The notes under the pieces were generated by a model. The model worked only from the letters and a program-made list of their open reading frames with translations, searched no databases and was not told the origin of the DNA. Positions 1 to 7,498 of a stretch of 54,579 nucleotides of DNA are shown piece by piece. Every line of letters begins with the position of its first letter. Position 1 is the stretch's first letter. This stretch comes from Sulfurimicrobium sp964552675 (lineage in GTDB: Bacteria > Pseudomonadota > Gammaproteobacteria > Burkholderiales > Sulfuricellaceae). Made by a program: the position numbers and the translations under genes. The stretch is taken from contig CAZKHJ010000014.1 of NCBI GenBank assembly GCA_964552675.1, positions 1 to 54,579 of the forward strand, read 5' to 3'.

Positions 1-77
1 AGTCCTTCCAGCACCGCCGGACAATGCGGACAGCCCGGCGCAAGCAGCAGCAAGGCATCGGGAATGTGTTTTTCCAT
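1..77 (-). CDS. Thioredoxin-like protein, N-terminal fragment (runs off window)
   Basis: Only the first 25 codons are inside the window. They read MEKHIPDALLLLAPGCPHCP and then AVLEG. A CPHC dithiol motif directly after a short hydrophobic strand is the arrangement of thioredoxin/glutaredoxin-fold proteins, so a thiol-disulfide role is plausible. The ATG (77-75) overlaps the TGA of hda as TGATG, so the two genes are almost certainly translationally coupled. The rest of the protein is outside the window and the exact family cannot be told. Confidence 0.6.
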   Translation of the reverse strand, partial: MEKHIPDALLLLAPGCPHCPAVLEG

Positions 78-742
78 CACAGTTCCAGTTGCAGCAACTG
101 TCGCAACAGCGGCACGGTCACCGGCCGCTGCTGTTCCAGGGTGTAACGGTCGAGCGCGTCCAGCACCGCCATCAGGGAGGGCAGATCGCGGCGCCAGTGG
201 CGCAGCAGGTAATCCAGCACTTCCTGCGGCAGGATAAAACCGCGCTCGCGGGCATGGGCTTGCAGCGCCAGGGCTTTTTCCTCGTCGTTGAGGCCGTGCG
301 TCTGGTACACCAGCCCCCAGCCCAGCCGGGTCAGCAGATCGGGGCGAAGATCCAGGCCCGCCGGCGCGACCGGGCCGCTGACCAGCAGCGCGCCGCCGGC
401 TTCCCTTAGACGGTTGTAGAGATGGAATAGTGCAATCTGTCCTTCCTGGCCCAGGCGATCGACATCATCCACCGCCACCAGCCCGCCGCCTTCCCATTGC
501 GCCGGGACCTCACCCTGAACATAAACGGCCGGCAGCCCACCCTGCTGCGCGGCATGAATCCAGGCGCGCAGCAGATGCGATCTGCCGCTGCCAGGCTCGC
601 CCCAGATATAGATGAAACGCTCTCCGATACCACCTGCCAGGATGGTACGCAAGGCGTGCAGCAATTCGGCGTTGCGACCGGGGAGAAAATTCTCCAGGGT
701 GGGCGGCGCATCGGCGGCAATATCGAGCAGGAGCTGTTTCAT
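77..742 (-). CDS. hda: DnaA inactivator Hda
   Basis: This is a 221-residue AAA+ protein related to the DnaA ATPase domain. In the known family, Hda binds the DNA polymerase sliding clamp and stimulates ATP hydrolysis by DnaA, which prevents re-initiation. What is seen: an N-terminal clamp-binding-like QLLLDI at residues 3-8, Walker A GEPGSGRS at 48-55, Walker B VDDV at 91-94, and a sensor-2-like RRDLPSL near 184-190. The length fits Hda (about 220-240) and is far too short for DnaA. It is divergent from purM across a 96-bp gap and coupled downstream to the thioredoxin-like gene. Confidence 0.93.
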   Translation of the reverse strand: MKQLLLDIAADAPPTLENFLPGRNAELLHALRTILAGGIGERFIYIWGEPGSGRSHLLRAWIHAAQQGGLPAVYVQGEVPAQWEGGGLVAVDDVDRLGQEGQIALFHLYNRLREAGGALLVSGPVAPAGLDLRPDLLTRLGWGLVYQTHGLNDEEKALALQAHARERGFILPQEVLDYLLRHWRRDLPSLMAVLDALDRYTLEQQRPVTVPLLRQLLQLEL

Positions 743-838
743 CAGTGCTTTTTCATTAGGGGCGTTTTGCGACTATTTCAAGTAAAATAGCGGGTTGGAA
801 AAGCAGCAAATTCATCTTTCAGAAAGCGAGATTATAAC

Positions 839-1876
839 TTGAGCCAGCCTACTTCTCTCAGCTACCGCGATGCCGGTGTAGATATCGACGCCGGTGATGC
901 CCTGGTGGAAAACATCAAGCCCTTCGCCAAACGCACCCTGCGCCCCGAGGTGCTGGGCGGTTTGGGCGGTTTCGGCGCCATGTTCGAAATCGGCAAAAAA
1001 TACCAGAACCCGGTGCTGGTTTCCGGCACCGACGGCGTCGGCACCAAGCTGAAGCTGGCTTTCATGACCGGCAAACACGACACCGTGGGCATCGACCTGG
1101 TGGCGATGAGCGTCAACGACATCCTGGTGCAGGGCGCCGAACCGCTGTTCTTCCTTGACTATTTTGCCTGCGGCAAGCTCGACGTGGCCACCGCCACCGA
1201 TGTCATCAAGGGCATCGCGGCGGGTTGCGAACAGGCCGGCTGCGCGCTGATCGGCGGCGAAACGGCGGAAATGCCCGGCATGTATCCGGAAGGCGAATAC
1301 GACCTGGCCGGTTTCGCCGTGGGCGCGGTGGAAAAAGACAAGATCATCACCGGCCAGACCATCATCGCGGGCGACGTGGTGCTGGGCCTGGCTTCCAGCG
1401 GCGCGCACTCCAACGGCTACTCGCTGGTGCGCAAGATCATCGAACGCACCGGCATCGATCTCGACAGCGACTTCCACGGCCGTCCGCTGCGCGACGTGGT
1501 GCTGGCGCCGACGCGCATCTACGTCAAGCCGCTGCTCAAGCTGATGGGCGAGCTGCCGGTCAAGGGGATGGCCCACATCACCGGCGGCGGCCTGCTGGAA
1601 AACATCCCGCGCGTGCTGCAACCGCACCTCACCGCAGTGCTGGAAAAATCCGCCTGGCCCATGCCGCCGCTGTTTTCCTGGATGCAGCAAGAAGGCAATG
1701 TGGCGGAGAAGGAAATGCACCGCACCTTCAATTGCGGCATCGGCATGGTGGTGATCGTCGCCGCCGAACACGCCGAAGCGGCCATGGCCTCACTTGCAGC
1801 CAGCGGCGAGCAGGTGTGGCGCATCGGCAAAATAGATACCAGAGCGGACGGGCAGCCCCAGACGGTTGTGCTGTGA
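839..1876 (+). CDS. purM: Phosphoribosylformylglycinamidine cyclo-ligase PurM
   Basis: AIR synthetase, the fifth step of purine synthesis, closes the imidazole ring of FGAM using ATP. The 345-residue length matches the family. Visible landmarks are GTDGVGTKLKLA, GGETAEMPGMY, LASSGAHSNGYSL and HITGGGLLENIPR, all typical of the PurM/ThiL/SelD ATP-binding fold. The start is a TTG at 839 (SQPTSLSYRDAGVDIDAGD follows); no ATG lies at a suitable position and the family normally begins with this same segment. The next gene, purN, starts inside its stop codon (GTGA overlap), so the two form one operon. Confidence 0.96.
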   Translation: MSQPTSLSYRDAGVDIDAGDALVENIKPFAKRTLRPEVLGGLGGFGAMFEIGKKYQNPVLVSGTDGVGTKLKLAFMTGKHDTVGIDLVAMSVNDILVQGAEPLFFLDYFACGKLDVATATDVIKGIAAGCEQAGCALIGGETAEMPGMYPEGEYDLAGFAVGAVEKDKIITGQTIIAGDVVLGLASSGAHSNGYSLVRKIIERTGIDLDSDFHGRPLRDVVLAPTRIYVKPLLKLMGELPVKGMAHITGGGLLENIPRVLQPHLTAVLEKSAWPMPPLFSWMQQEGNVAEKEMHRTFNCGIGMVVIVAAEHAEAAMASLAASGEQVWRIGKIDTRADGQPQTVVL

Positions 1877-2508
1877 AGCGTATCGTCATCCTGATTTCCG
1901 GTCGCGGCAGCAACATGCAGGCGATCCTGGAAGCCAATTTGCCGGTGGCAACCGCAGCGGTCATCAGCAATAAACCTATGGCCAAGGGCCTTGAAATCGC
2001 GGCGCAGCATGGCGTTGCAACCGCCGTGGTAGATCACCGCGAATACGCCGGCCGCGCGGCATTCGATACTGCCCTGGCCGAAAAAATCGACACCTTCGCG
2101 CCCGACCTGGTGGTGCTGGCGGGCTTCATGCGGATTCTCACCGCAGATTTCGTCAACCGCTACCAGGGCCGCCTGATCAATATCCACCCTGCCCTGCTGC
2201 CAGCCTTCCCCGGCTTGGACACGCACGAGAAAGCGCTGGCTGAGGGCGTGAAAATTCATGGCTGTACCGTCCATTTCGTCACCCCCACCGTGGATCATGG
2301 CCCGATCGTGGCCCAAGCCGCCGTGCCGGTGCTGGCGGACGACACGCCGGATAGCCTCGCCGCCCGGGTACTGGAGCAGGAACATCTGATTTACCCCCAG
2401 GCCATCCGCTGGTTTGCCGAGGGGCGTCTCACACTGAATGGAAACAAGGTCACGATAGATTGCAGCCAGGCCTCCGCCGCCGCCCTGAGATCACCATGGG
2501 GCGTCTGA
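1873..2508 (+). CDS. purN: Phosphoribosylglycinamide formyltransferase PurN
   Basis: GAR transformylase (10-formyl-THF dependent), third step of purine synthesis, 211 residues. The start is the GTG at 1873 (KRIVILISGRGSNMQ follows), which overlaps the purM stop by 4 nt. The SGRGSNMQ phosphate-binding segment, the catalytic NIHPALLP segment and the DHGPI segment (family Asn, His and Asp catalytic residues) are all present. A longer open frame extends upstream inside purM but shows no homology and is a shadow. The 3' end overlaps the following DUF3108 gene by 13 nt. Confidence 0.96.
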   Translation: MKRIVILISGRGSNMQAILEANLPVATAAVISNKPMAKGLEIAAQHGVATAVVDHREYAGRAAFDTALAEKIDTFAPDLVVLAGFMRILTADFVNRYQGRLINIHPALLPAFPGLDTHEKALAEGVKIHGCTVHFVTPTVDHGPIVAQAAVPVLADDTPDSLAARVLEQEHLIYPQAIRWFAEGRLTLNGNKVTIDCSQASAAALRSPWGV

Positions 2509-3194
2509 TCGTCCTGTTGCTGGCGTTCGCCAGCCTGGCCGCTCAGGCTGCGCCGCAGCAGGTAAACGCAAAATACCGGGTGATCAAGGGCGGCCAGCTG
2601 GTAGGCGAAGTCGAAGAGCATTTCGAGCGTGACGGGCAGCACAAATACCGCCTCGACAGCACCACCCGCGCCACCGGGATCTTCGCCCTGTTCGCCAAGG
2701 GCAATATCCGCCTTCTCAGCAATGGCGAAGTCACACCGGATGGACTGCGCCCGCTGCATTTCGAACACCATCGCGGCGACGATCCGGCCAAACGGATCGT
2801 GGCGGATTTCGACTGGGCAAACCTCAGCATCAGCCATCAATACGATGGCAGAAACGAAACCGCGCCGCTCGTTTCCGGCACCCAGGACCGCATCAGCCAG
2901 CTGTACCAGTTCATGTTCCAGCCGCCGCAGGGAAACGACATGGCATTCCATATCAGCAACGGCCGCAAGCTTTCCCTGTCGCGCTACCGCTTTGTCCAGG
3001 AAGAAACCATCAGCGTTTCCGCCGGCACCTTCCTGACCCTGCACCTGATCAAGGAACGCACGGAGAACGAGGATGGGACGGAGTTGTGGCTGGCGAAATC
3101 ACGCCATTATTTCCCGGTGCGCATCGTGTTCAATGAAAAGAACGGCGGCAAGCTGGAACAACAACTGGAAAGCCTGTCCTTCAAACCGGACTAG
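2496..3194 (+). CDS. DUF3108 periplasmic protein
   Basis: A 232-residue exported protein of the DUF3108 family, whose function is not established. The ATG at 2496 gives a clean signal peptide (MGRLIVLLLAFASLAAQA, cleavage probably after the AQA); an in-frame TTG at 2460 would add residues with no signal-peptide character. The body is beta-rich with the family's YRVIKGGQLVGEVEE, ATGIFALF and DRISQLYQFMFQPPQG segments. It is a paralogue of the next gene, with the same order of segments. It overlaps purN and probably shares its transcript. A link to the outer membrane or polysaccharide is sometimes suggested for the family but nothing here proves it. Confidence 0.85.
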   Translation: MGRLIVLLLAFASLAAQAAPQQVNAKYRVIKGGQLVGEVEEHFERDGQHKYRLDSTTRATGIFALFAKGNIRLLSNGEVTPDGLRPLHFEHHRGDDPAKRIVADFDWANLSISHQYDGRNETAPLVSGTQDRISQLYQFMFQPPQGNDMAFHISNGRKLSLSRYRFVQEETISVSAGTFLTLHLIKERTENEDGTELWLAKSRHYFPVRIVFNEKNGGKLEQQLESLSFKPD

Positions 3195-3196
3195 GG

Positions 3197-3392
3197 GCCT
3201 GTCGGACTTATGGGGATCAAGGCGCAACGAATCAAGCAGGCAAGCCGCGCAGCGGCTGCTCGCAAAATTCGGCTGGGCGAGGACAGATTTTGCCAGTTTT
3301 GCCGGGCAATAGTCATTCTATTGCCCAAAAAAATGGCGAAATATGAACCGCCCAGGCGGATTTGCAGCCGATTCATCATAAGTCCGATAGGC
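3197..3392. repeat. MITE-like element, copy 1 (full form)
   Basis: A 196-bp non-coding element bounded by 15-bp terminal inverted repeats: GCCTGTCGGACTTAT (3197-3211) and ATAAGTCCGATAGGC (3378-3392), one mismatch. Its centre is a perfect 9-bp hairpin, GGGCAATAG (3304-3312) with CTATTGCCC (3318-3326). A second copy sits at 10022-10182 and lacks about 37 bp found here (roughly 3221-3258). It has no coding capacity, which fits a miniature inverted-repeat element mobilised in trans. It fills the gap between the two DUF3108 paralogues and ends 8 bp before the start of the second. Confidence 0.8.
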
Positions 3393-3400
3393 GCCTGGCC

Positions 3401-4369
3401 GTGAGCCCGCGCGCGACCGTCAAACGCTTTGCCTGGGCGCTGGTGCTGTCGCTGCTGCTGCATGTGGCGGCGGTTTTCGGGCCGGCGATCCAGCTGCCGG
3501 AATATCGCCCTTCCCCTGTCCTGGAAGCCACCCTCACCCAGGCACCGCCCCCATCGCTCCCCGCCCCCCAGCCCAGACACAAACGGGTAAGCCGGCCAGC
3601 ACCGCCCCGCGCCATGCCCGAATCAGCGAGCGAAGCGCCTCCGCCCCCCGTGCCGGAAGAAATCGCGCCGCCAGCCATGGAGCCAGTTGCCGCAACGGAA
3701 GCACCTGTCGCCGAGCCCGCCATTCCCCTGCCGGAACACGCGGAAATCCGCTACACCCTCTACAAGGGCCGCAACGGCCTGGCCGTGGGCAAGGTGGAGC
3801 ACAGCTGGAAGCGTGATGGCAAGCGCTACAGCATCAACCAGGTGGCGGAAGCGAGCGGGATTTTCTCTTTTTTCGTCAGCGGCCGTCATGTCCAGATCAG
3901 CCAGGGAGAGATCACGCCGCAGGGCCTGAAGCCTGCCTCATACTGGATGCAGCGCGGCCAGAACGCGGACAAGACCGACTCCGCCCAGTTTGACTGGTCA
4001 GGAGGGAAAATCACCTTTGGCACGGCAGGAGAGACACGCACCGTTGATCTACCGGCACGCACACAGGACTTGCTCAGTTTCCTGTATCAACTTGCCTTTT
4101 CCCCTCCACAAGGCGGCAACACCGAACTCCATGTCACCACCGGACGCAAGCTGGGCAGCTACGGTTACCAGACGTTGGGAGAGGAAACCCTGGAAACGCC
4201 GATGGGCGAAATCCACGCGCTGCACATCGGCCAGGGTCGCGGTGAAGGAGAAGAAAACACGGAAATCTGGCTGGCAACGGAGTATCATTACCTGCCCGTA
4301 AAAATCCGCTTTACCGACAAACAGGGCAGCGTCATGGAACAGACCGTGACCGCCATCAAGGTTCAATAG
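3401..4369 (+). CDS. DUF3108 protein with TonB-like N-terminal anchor
   Basis: A 322-residue protein. It has a short basic N-terminus, one membrane segment (FAWALVLSLLLHVAAVFG, about residues 9-26), a proline/alanine-rich spacer to about residue 120 like that of TonB, and a C-terminal DUF3108 domain paralogous to the preceding protein. The GTG at 3401 is preferred: the upstream in-frame TTG at 3362 lies inside the MITE. No good ribosome-binding site is visible before the GTG because the repeat ends 8 bp upstream. The likely topology is inner-membrane anchored with the domain in the periplasm. The stop is 2 bp from the next start. Function unknown. Confidence 0.8.
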   Translation: MSPRATVKRFAWALVLSLLLHVAAVFGPAIQLPEYRPSPVLEATLTQAPPPSLPAPQPRHKRVSRPAPPRAMPESASEAPPPPVPEEIAPPAMEPVAATEAPVAEPAIPLPEHAEIRYTLYKGRNGLAVGKVEHSWKRDGKRYSINQVAEASGIFSFFVSGRHVQISQGEITPQGLKPASYWMQRGQNADKTDSAQFDWSGGKITFGTAGETRTVDLPARTQDLLSFLYQLAFSPPQGGNTELHVTTGRKLGSYGYQTLGEETLETPMGEIHALHIGQGRGEGEENTEIWLATEYHYLPVKIRFTDKQGSVMEQTVTAIKVQ

Positions 4370-4371
4370 CC

Positions 4372-5631
4372 ATGTCCATCCCCGTTCCCCGTTTCGGCCA
4401 CCTGGTTCATATCCTGAACAGCGTCATGACGCTGAAAGAGCCGGCCGACGCCGATCTTCACTATTATTTCCGCGTCAACCGCGAGCTGGGCAGCCAGGAC
4501 CGCGCCTTCATCGCCGACAATGTCTATGCCGCGCTGCGCCGCAAACGTTTTCTCGAACATCTCATCGGACCAGACGCCACCCCGCGCCAGATCGCACTGG
4601 CCACGCTGATGAAGCTGCAGGGCATCAATTCGCGCGAACTGGAGCCCTTGTTGCAACCTGGTGAAGCGGAATGGCTGCAGGCGCTCAAGGCCACCCCCAC
4701 CAGCGATCTGCCGCTGGCGGTACAGGCCGATTTCCCTGACTGGCTGGTGGAAAAACTGCAGGCCTTCATGGCCGATGCCGACATCCTGGCGCTGGCACGC
4801 GGCATGCAGCAGGCCGCACCGCTGGATCTGCGCGTCAACACGGTGCAGGAAAAACGCGACGAAGCGCAGCAGATTCTGGAAAAGAAATACGGCATCGCCG
4901 CGCAAGCCACGCCCTTCTCGCCTATCGGTCTGCGCCTGAAGGAAAAACCCGCGCTCAACAAAAACCCCCTGTTCCTTGAGGGCAAAATCGAGGTGCAGGA
5001 CGAGGGCAGCCAGTTGCTCGGTTTTCTGGTGGCGCCGCAGCGCCGCGAGATGGTAGTGGACTTCTGCGCCGGAGCAGGCGGCAAGACCCTGCTGCTGGGC
5101 GCGCTGATGCAGAATCAGGGGCGTATCTACGCCTTCGATGTATCGGAGAAACGCCTCAACAACCTCAAGCCACGCCTCAAGCGTTCTGGCCTGTCCAACC
5201 TGCACCCGCAGCTCATCGCCAACGAGAATGACCTGAAAATCAAGCGCCTGGCGGGGAAGATCGACCGCGTGCTGGTGGATGCTCCCTGCAGCGGACTCGG
5301 CACCCTGCGCCGCAACCCCGACCTGAAATGGCGCCAGAAACCCGCCGATATTGCCGAGCTGACGCAGAAACAGGCGGCCATCCTGCTGGCTGCCTCACGC
5401 CTGCTCAAATCAGGCGGGCGCCTGGTGTATGCCACCTGCAGCTTCCTGCCCGAAGAAAACCAGCACATCGTCGAAGCTTTTCTCGCCGCGCATCCCGAAT
5501 TCAGGCTGCTGGATGCCGGTGAAGTGCTGGCCAGCCAGAATATCGCCGTCAACACCGGGAAATATTTGCAGCTTCTGCCCCATCTTCACGGTACCGATGG
5601 CTTCTTTGCCGCAGTCATGGAAAAAGGATAG
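4372..5631 (+). CDS. RsmB/NOP-family rRNA (cytosine-5) methyltransferase
   Basis: A 419-residue SAM-dependent RNA methyltransferase. The SAM-binding motif DFCAGAGGKT is at about residues 229-238, followed by FDVSEKRL. The two catalytic cysteines of the m5C RNA methyltransferases are visible in DAPCSGLG (about 303) and YATCSFLPEEN (about 354). The N-terminal 140 residues are helical and resemble the NusB-like region of RsmB. It may act on 16S rRNA like RsmB, but the exact target base cannot be read from sequence, so no gene symbol is given. It starts 2 bp after the DUF3108 gene, in an arrangement familiar in betaproteobacteria. Confidence 0.88.
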   Translation: MSIPVPRFGHLVHILNSVMTLKEPADADLHYYFRVNRELGSQDRAFIADNVYAALRRKRFLEHLIGPDATPRQIALATLMKLQGINSRELEPLLQPGEAEWLQALKATPTSDLPLAVQADFPDWLVEKLQAFMADADILALARGMQQAAPLDLRVNTVQEKRDEAQQILEKKYGIAAQATPFSPIGLRLKEKPALNKNPLFLEGKIEVQDEGSQLLGFLVAPQRREMVVDFCAGAGGKTLLLGALMQNQGRIYAFDVSEKRLNNLKPRLKRSGLSNLHPQLIANENDLKIKRLAGKIDRVLVDAPCSGLGTLRRNPDLKWRQKPADIAELTQKQAAILLAASRLLKSGGRLVYATCSFLPEENQHIVEAFLAAHPEFRLLDAGEVLASQNIAVNTGKYLQLLPHLHGTDGFFAAVMEKG

Positions 5632-5690
5632 GATTATCCCTATACTGTCAGCCGCCACAAAAGGCAACAAAGCTGATAGGGAAAACAATA

Positions 5691-7397
5691 ATGAATCATG
5701 GTACATCAATGAGCATCAAGACCCGTTTGCTGCTGGTTATCCTCCTGGCACTGGCAGGCATGCTGGCCATCTCCGCCTTTGCATTAATCGGGGAAAAATC
5801 CACCCTGCTGGAGGACCGCAAGATCAAGACCCGTCATCTGGTCGAAGCGGCCCATACCGTGCTGGCCCACTATCACGAGCAGCAAAAAAGCGGCGCACTC
5901 AGCGAGGAAGCCGCCAAGCGCGCAGCCATCGCGGTACTCAAGGGCATGCGCTATGAAGGCAAGGAATACTTCTGGGTCAACGATTTCACGGCCCCTGTTC
6001 CCAGAATGATCATGCACCCCACTGTGCCCGACCTCGACGGCAAGCTGCTGGACGCAGAAAAATTCAACTGCGCCACCAGCCTGCAGGCAGGCCTGGACGG
6101 CGCAACCGAAACGACTGATGGCAAAAAGAACCTGTTTGTCGCCTTCAACGAAGTCGCCAACCGGGCCGGACACGGCTTCGTCACCTACAACTGGCCCAAG
6201 CCCAAGGCGGGTGGCGGCACCACCAGCGAGCTTTACACCAAGCTTTCCTACGTCAAGAAATTCGAGGACTGGAACTGGCTGGTGGGGTCCGGCATCTATA
6301 TCGACGATATCCAGACCATCTTCTGGAAGCGCGCCGCCTGGCTGATCTCCATCGTACTGCTGGCCACCGCCCTGATCGGCGGGCTGCTGCTGATGCTGAT
6401 CCGCAGCATCAGCCGTCCGCTGGGCGACCTGCGCGACGCCATGAAAACCATCCAGACCACGCAGGACCTGTCGCGCCGCGTCACGCTTCGCTCCCACGAT
6501 GAAATCGGCGAAATCGGCCATTCCTTCAACGAAATGGTCAACAGCTTCCAGGCCATCATTCACCAGGTCGTGTCAGGCGTGCGCGAAGTCATGAACAGCG
6601 CTGCCCACCTGTCCGAGTCCTCACAGCGCGTGGCAGCCAGCTCCAGCCGGCAGAACGAGGCGGCCGCCTCGATGGCAGCGGCGGTGGAAGAAATGTCGGT
6701 GAGCATCGACCACGTTGCCGACAATTCCAGGGAAACCTACGGCATTGCCCAGCAGGCCGGGTCGCTCTCCACCCAGGGCGGCGAGATCGTCCATAGCGCC
6801 GCCACGGAAATGTCCCGTATCGCCGAATCGGTCAGCCAGTCCACCCGCCTGATCCAGACTCTGGGCGAACACTCCGACCAGATTTCCGCCATCGTCAACG
6901 TGATCAAGGAAATTGCCGACCAGACCAACCTGCTCGCCCTCAATGCCGCCATTGAAGCGGCACGGGCCGGCGAACAGGGACGTGGTTTTGCCGTGGTGGC
7001 GGACGAAGTGCGCAAACTTGCCGAGCGCACCAGCAAATCCACCGAGGAAATCAGCGCCATGATCGGCAGCATCCAGAGCGGCACTTCAGGTGCCGTCAGC
7101 AGCATGGAGGAAGGCACCGCCCGCGTCAGCGAGGGCGTGAGCATGGCCCGCCAGGCAGGCGAGTCCATGCAGAAAATCCGTTCCGGCGCGGATCAGGTCA
7201 TCGCCTCGGTGAGCGAAATCATGGAAGCGCTACGCGAGCAGAGCAGCGCCAGCGGACAGGTTGCCGGCAGCGTGGAAGAAATCGCCCGCATGACCGAGCA
7301 GAACGATGCCGAAGTTCAGGATATCGCCCGCACTGCCGAGCATCTGGAACAACTCGCCGCCTCGCTGCAAGCCTCGGTCAGCCAGTTCCGGGTTTGA
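5691..7397 (+). CDS. Methyl-accepting chemotaxis protein, Cache type
   Basis: A 568-residue chemoreceptor. Domains in order: cytoplasmic start, TM1 at about 10-32, a periplasmic single-Cache-like sensor (about 35-205, with YFWVNDFTAPVPRMIMHP and LVGSGIYIDDI), TM2 at about 212-236, HAMP (about 237-290), and the MCP signalling hairpin with EIADQTNLLALNAAIEAARA around residue 405. The C-terminus lacks an NWETF-type CheR-tethering pentapeptide. ATG at 5691 is used; an in-frame ATG at 5709 is possible. No chemotaxis kinase genes are nearby, but motAB lie about 8 kb away. The ligand cannot be deduced. Confidence 0.92.
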   Translation: MNHGTSMSIKTRLLLVILLALAGMLAISAFALIGEKSTLLEDRKIKTRHLVEAAHTVLAHYHEQQKSGALSEEAAKRAAIAVLKGMRYEGKEYFWVNDFTAPVPRMIMHPTVPDLDGKLLDAEKFNCATSLQAGLDGATETTDGKKNLFVAFNEVANRAGHGFVTYNWPKPKAGGGTTSELYTKLSYVKKFEDWNWLVGSGIYIDDIQTIFWKRAAWLISIVLLATALIGGLLLMLIRSISRPLGDLRDAMKTIQTTQDLSRRVTLRSHDEIGEIGHSFNEMVNSFQAIIHQVVSGVREVMNSAAHLSESSQRVAASSSRQNEAAASMAAAVEEMSVSIDHVADNSRETYGIAQQAGSLSTQGGEIVHSAATEMSRIAESVSQSTRLIQTLGEHSDQISAIVNVIKEIADQTNLLALNAAIEAARAGEQGRGFAVVADEVRKLAERTSKSTEEISAMIGSIQSGTSGAVSSMEEGTARVSEGVSMARQAGESMQKIRSGADQVIASVSEIMEALREQSSASGQVAGSVEEIARMTEQNDAEVQDIARTAEHLEQLAASLQASVSQFRV

Positions 7398-7443
7398 AGC
7401 TAAAACCGCCGGCGGCAGCAGCCGCCGCCGGACCACAAAAAAC

Positions 7444-7475
7444 AAAAACCCCACGGAAAACCGTGGGGGTTTTTT
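7444..7475. terminator. Bidirectional rho-independent terminator between mcp and pnp
   Basis: An 8-bp GC-rich stem, CCCCACGG with CCGTGGGG around an AAAA loop, is followed on the plus strand by T6 and preceded by A-rich sequence, which becomes a T-rich tract on the minus strand. It lies between the convergent MCP and pnp genes and can end both transcripts. Confidence 0.9.
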
Positions 7476-7498
7476 CTGTGCAGCCTGGCAGCTACGAA

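Noticed and set aside
743..838. Promoters for hda and purM in the divergent gap
   Set aside because: TAAAAT (783-788) and TTGAAA-like boxes exist but none has a partner at acceptable spacing for a confident call.
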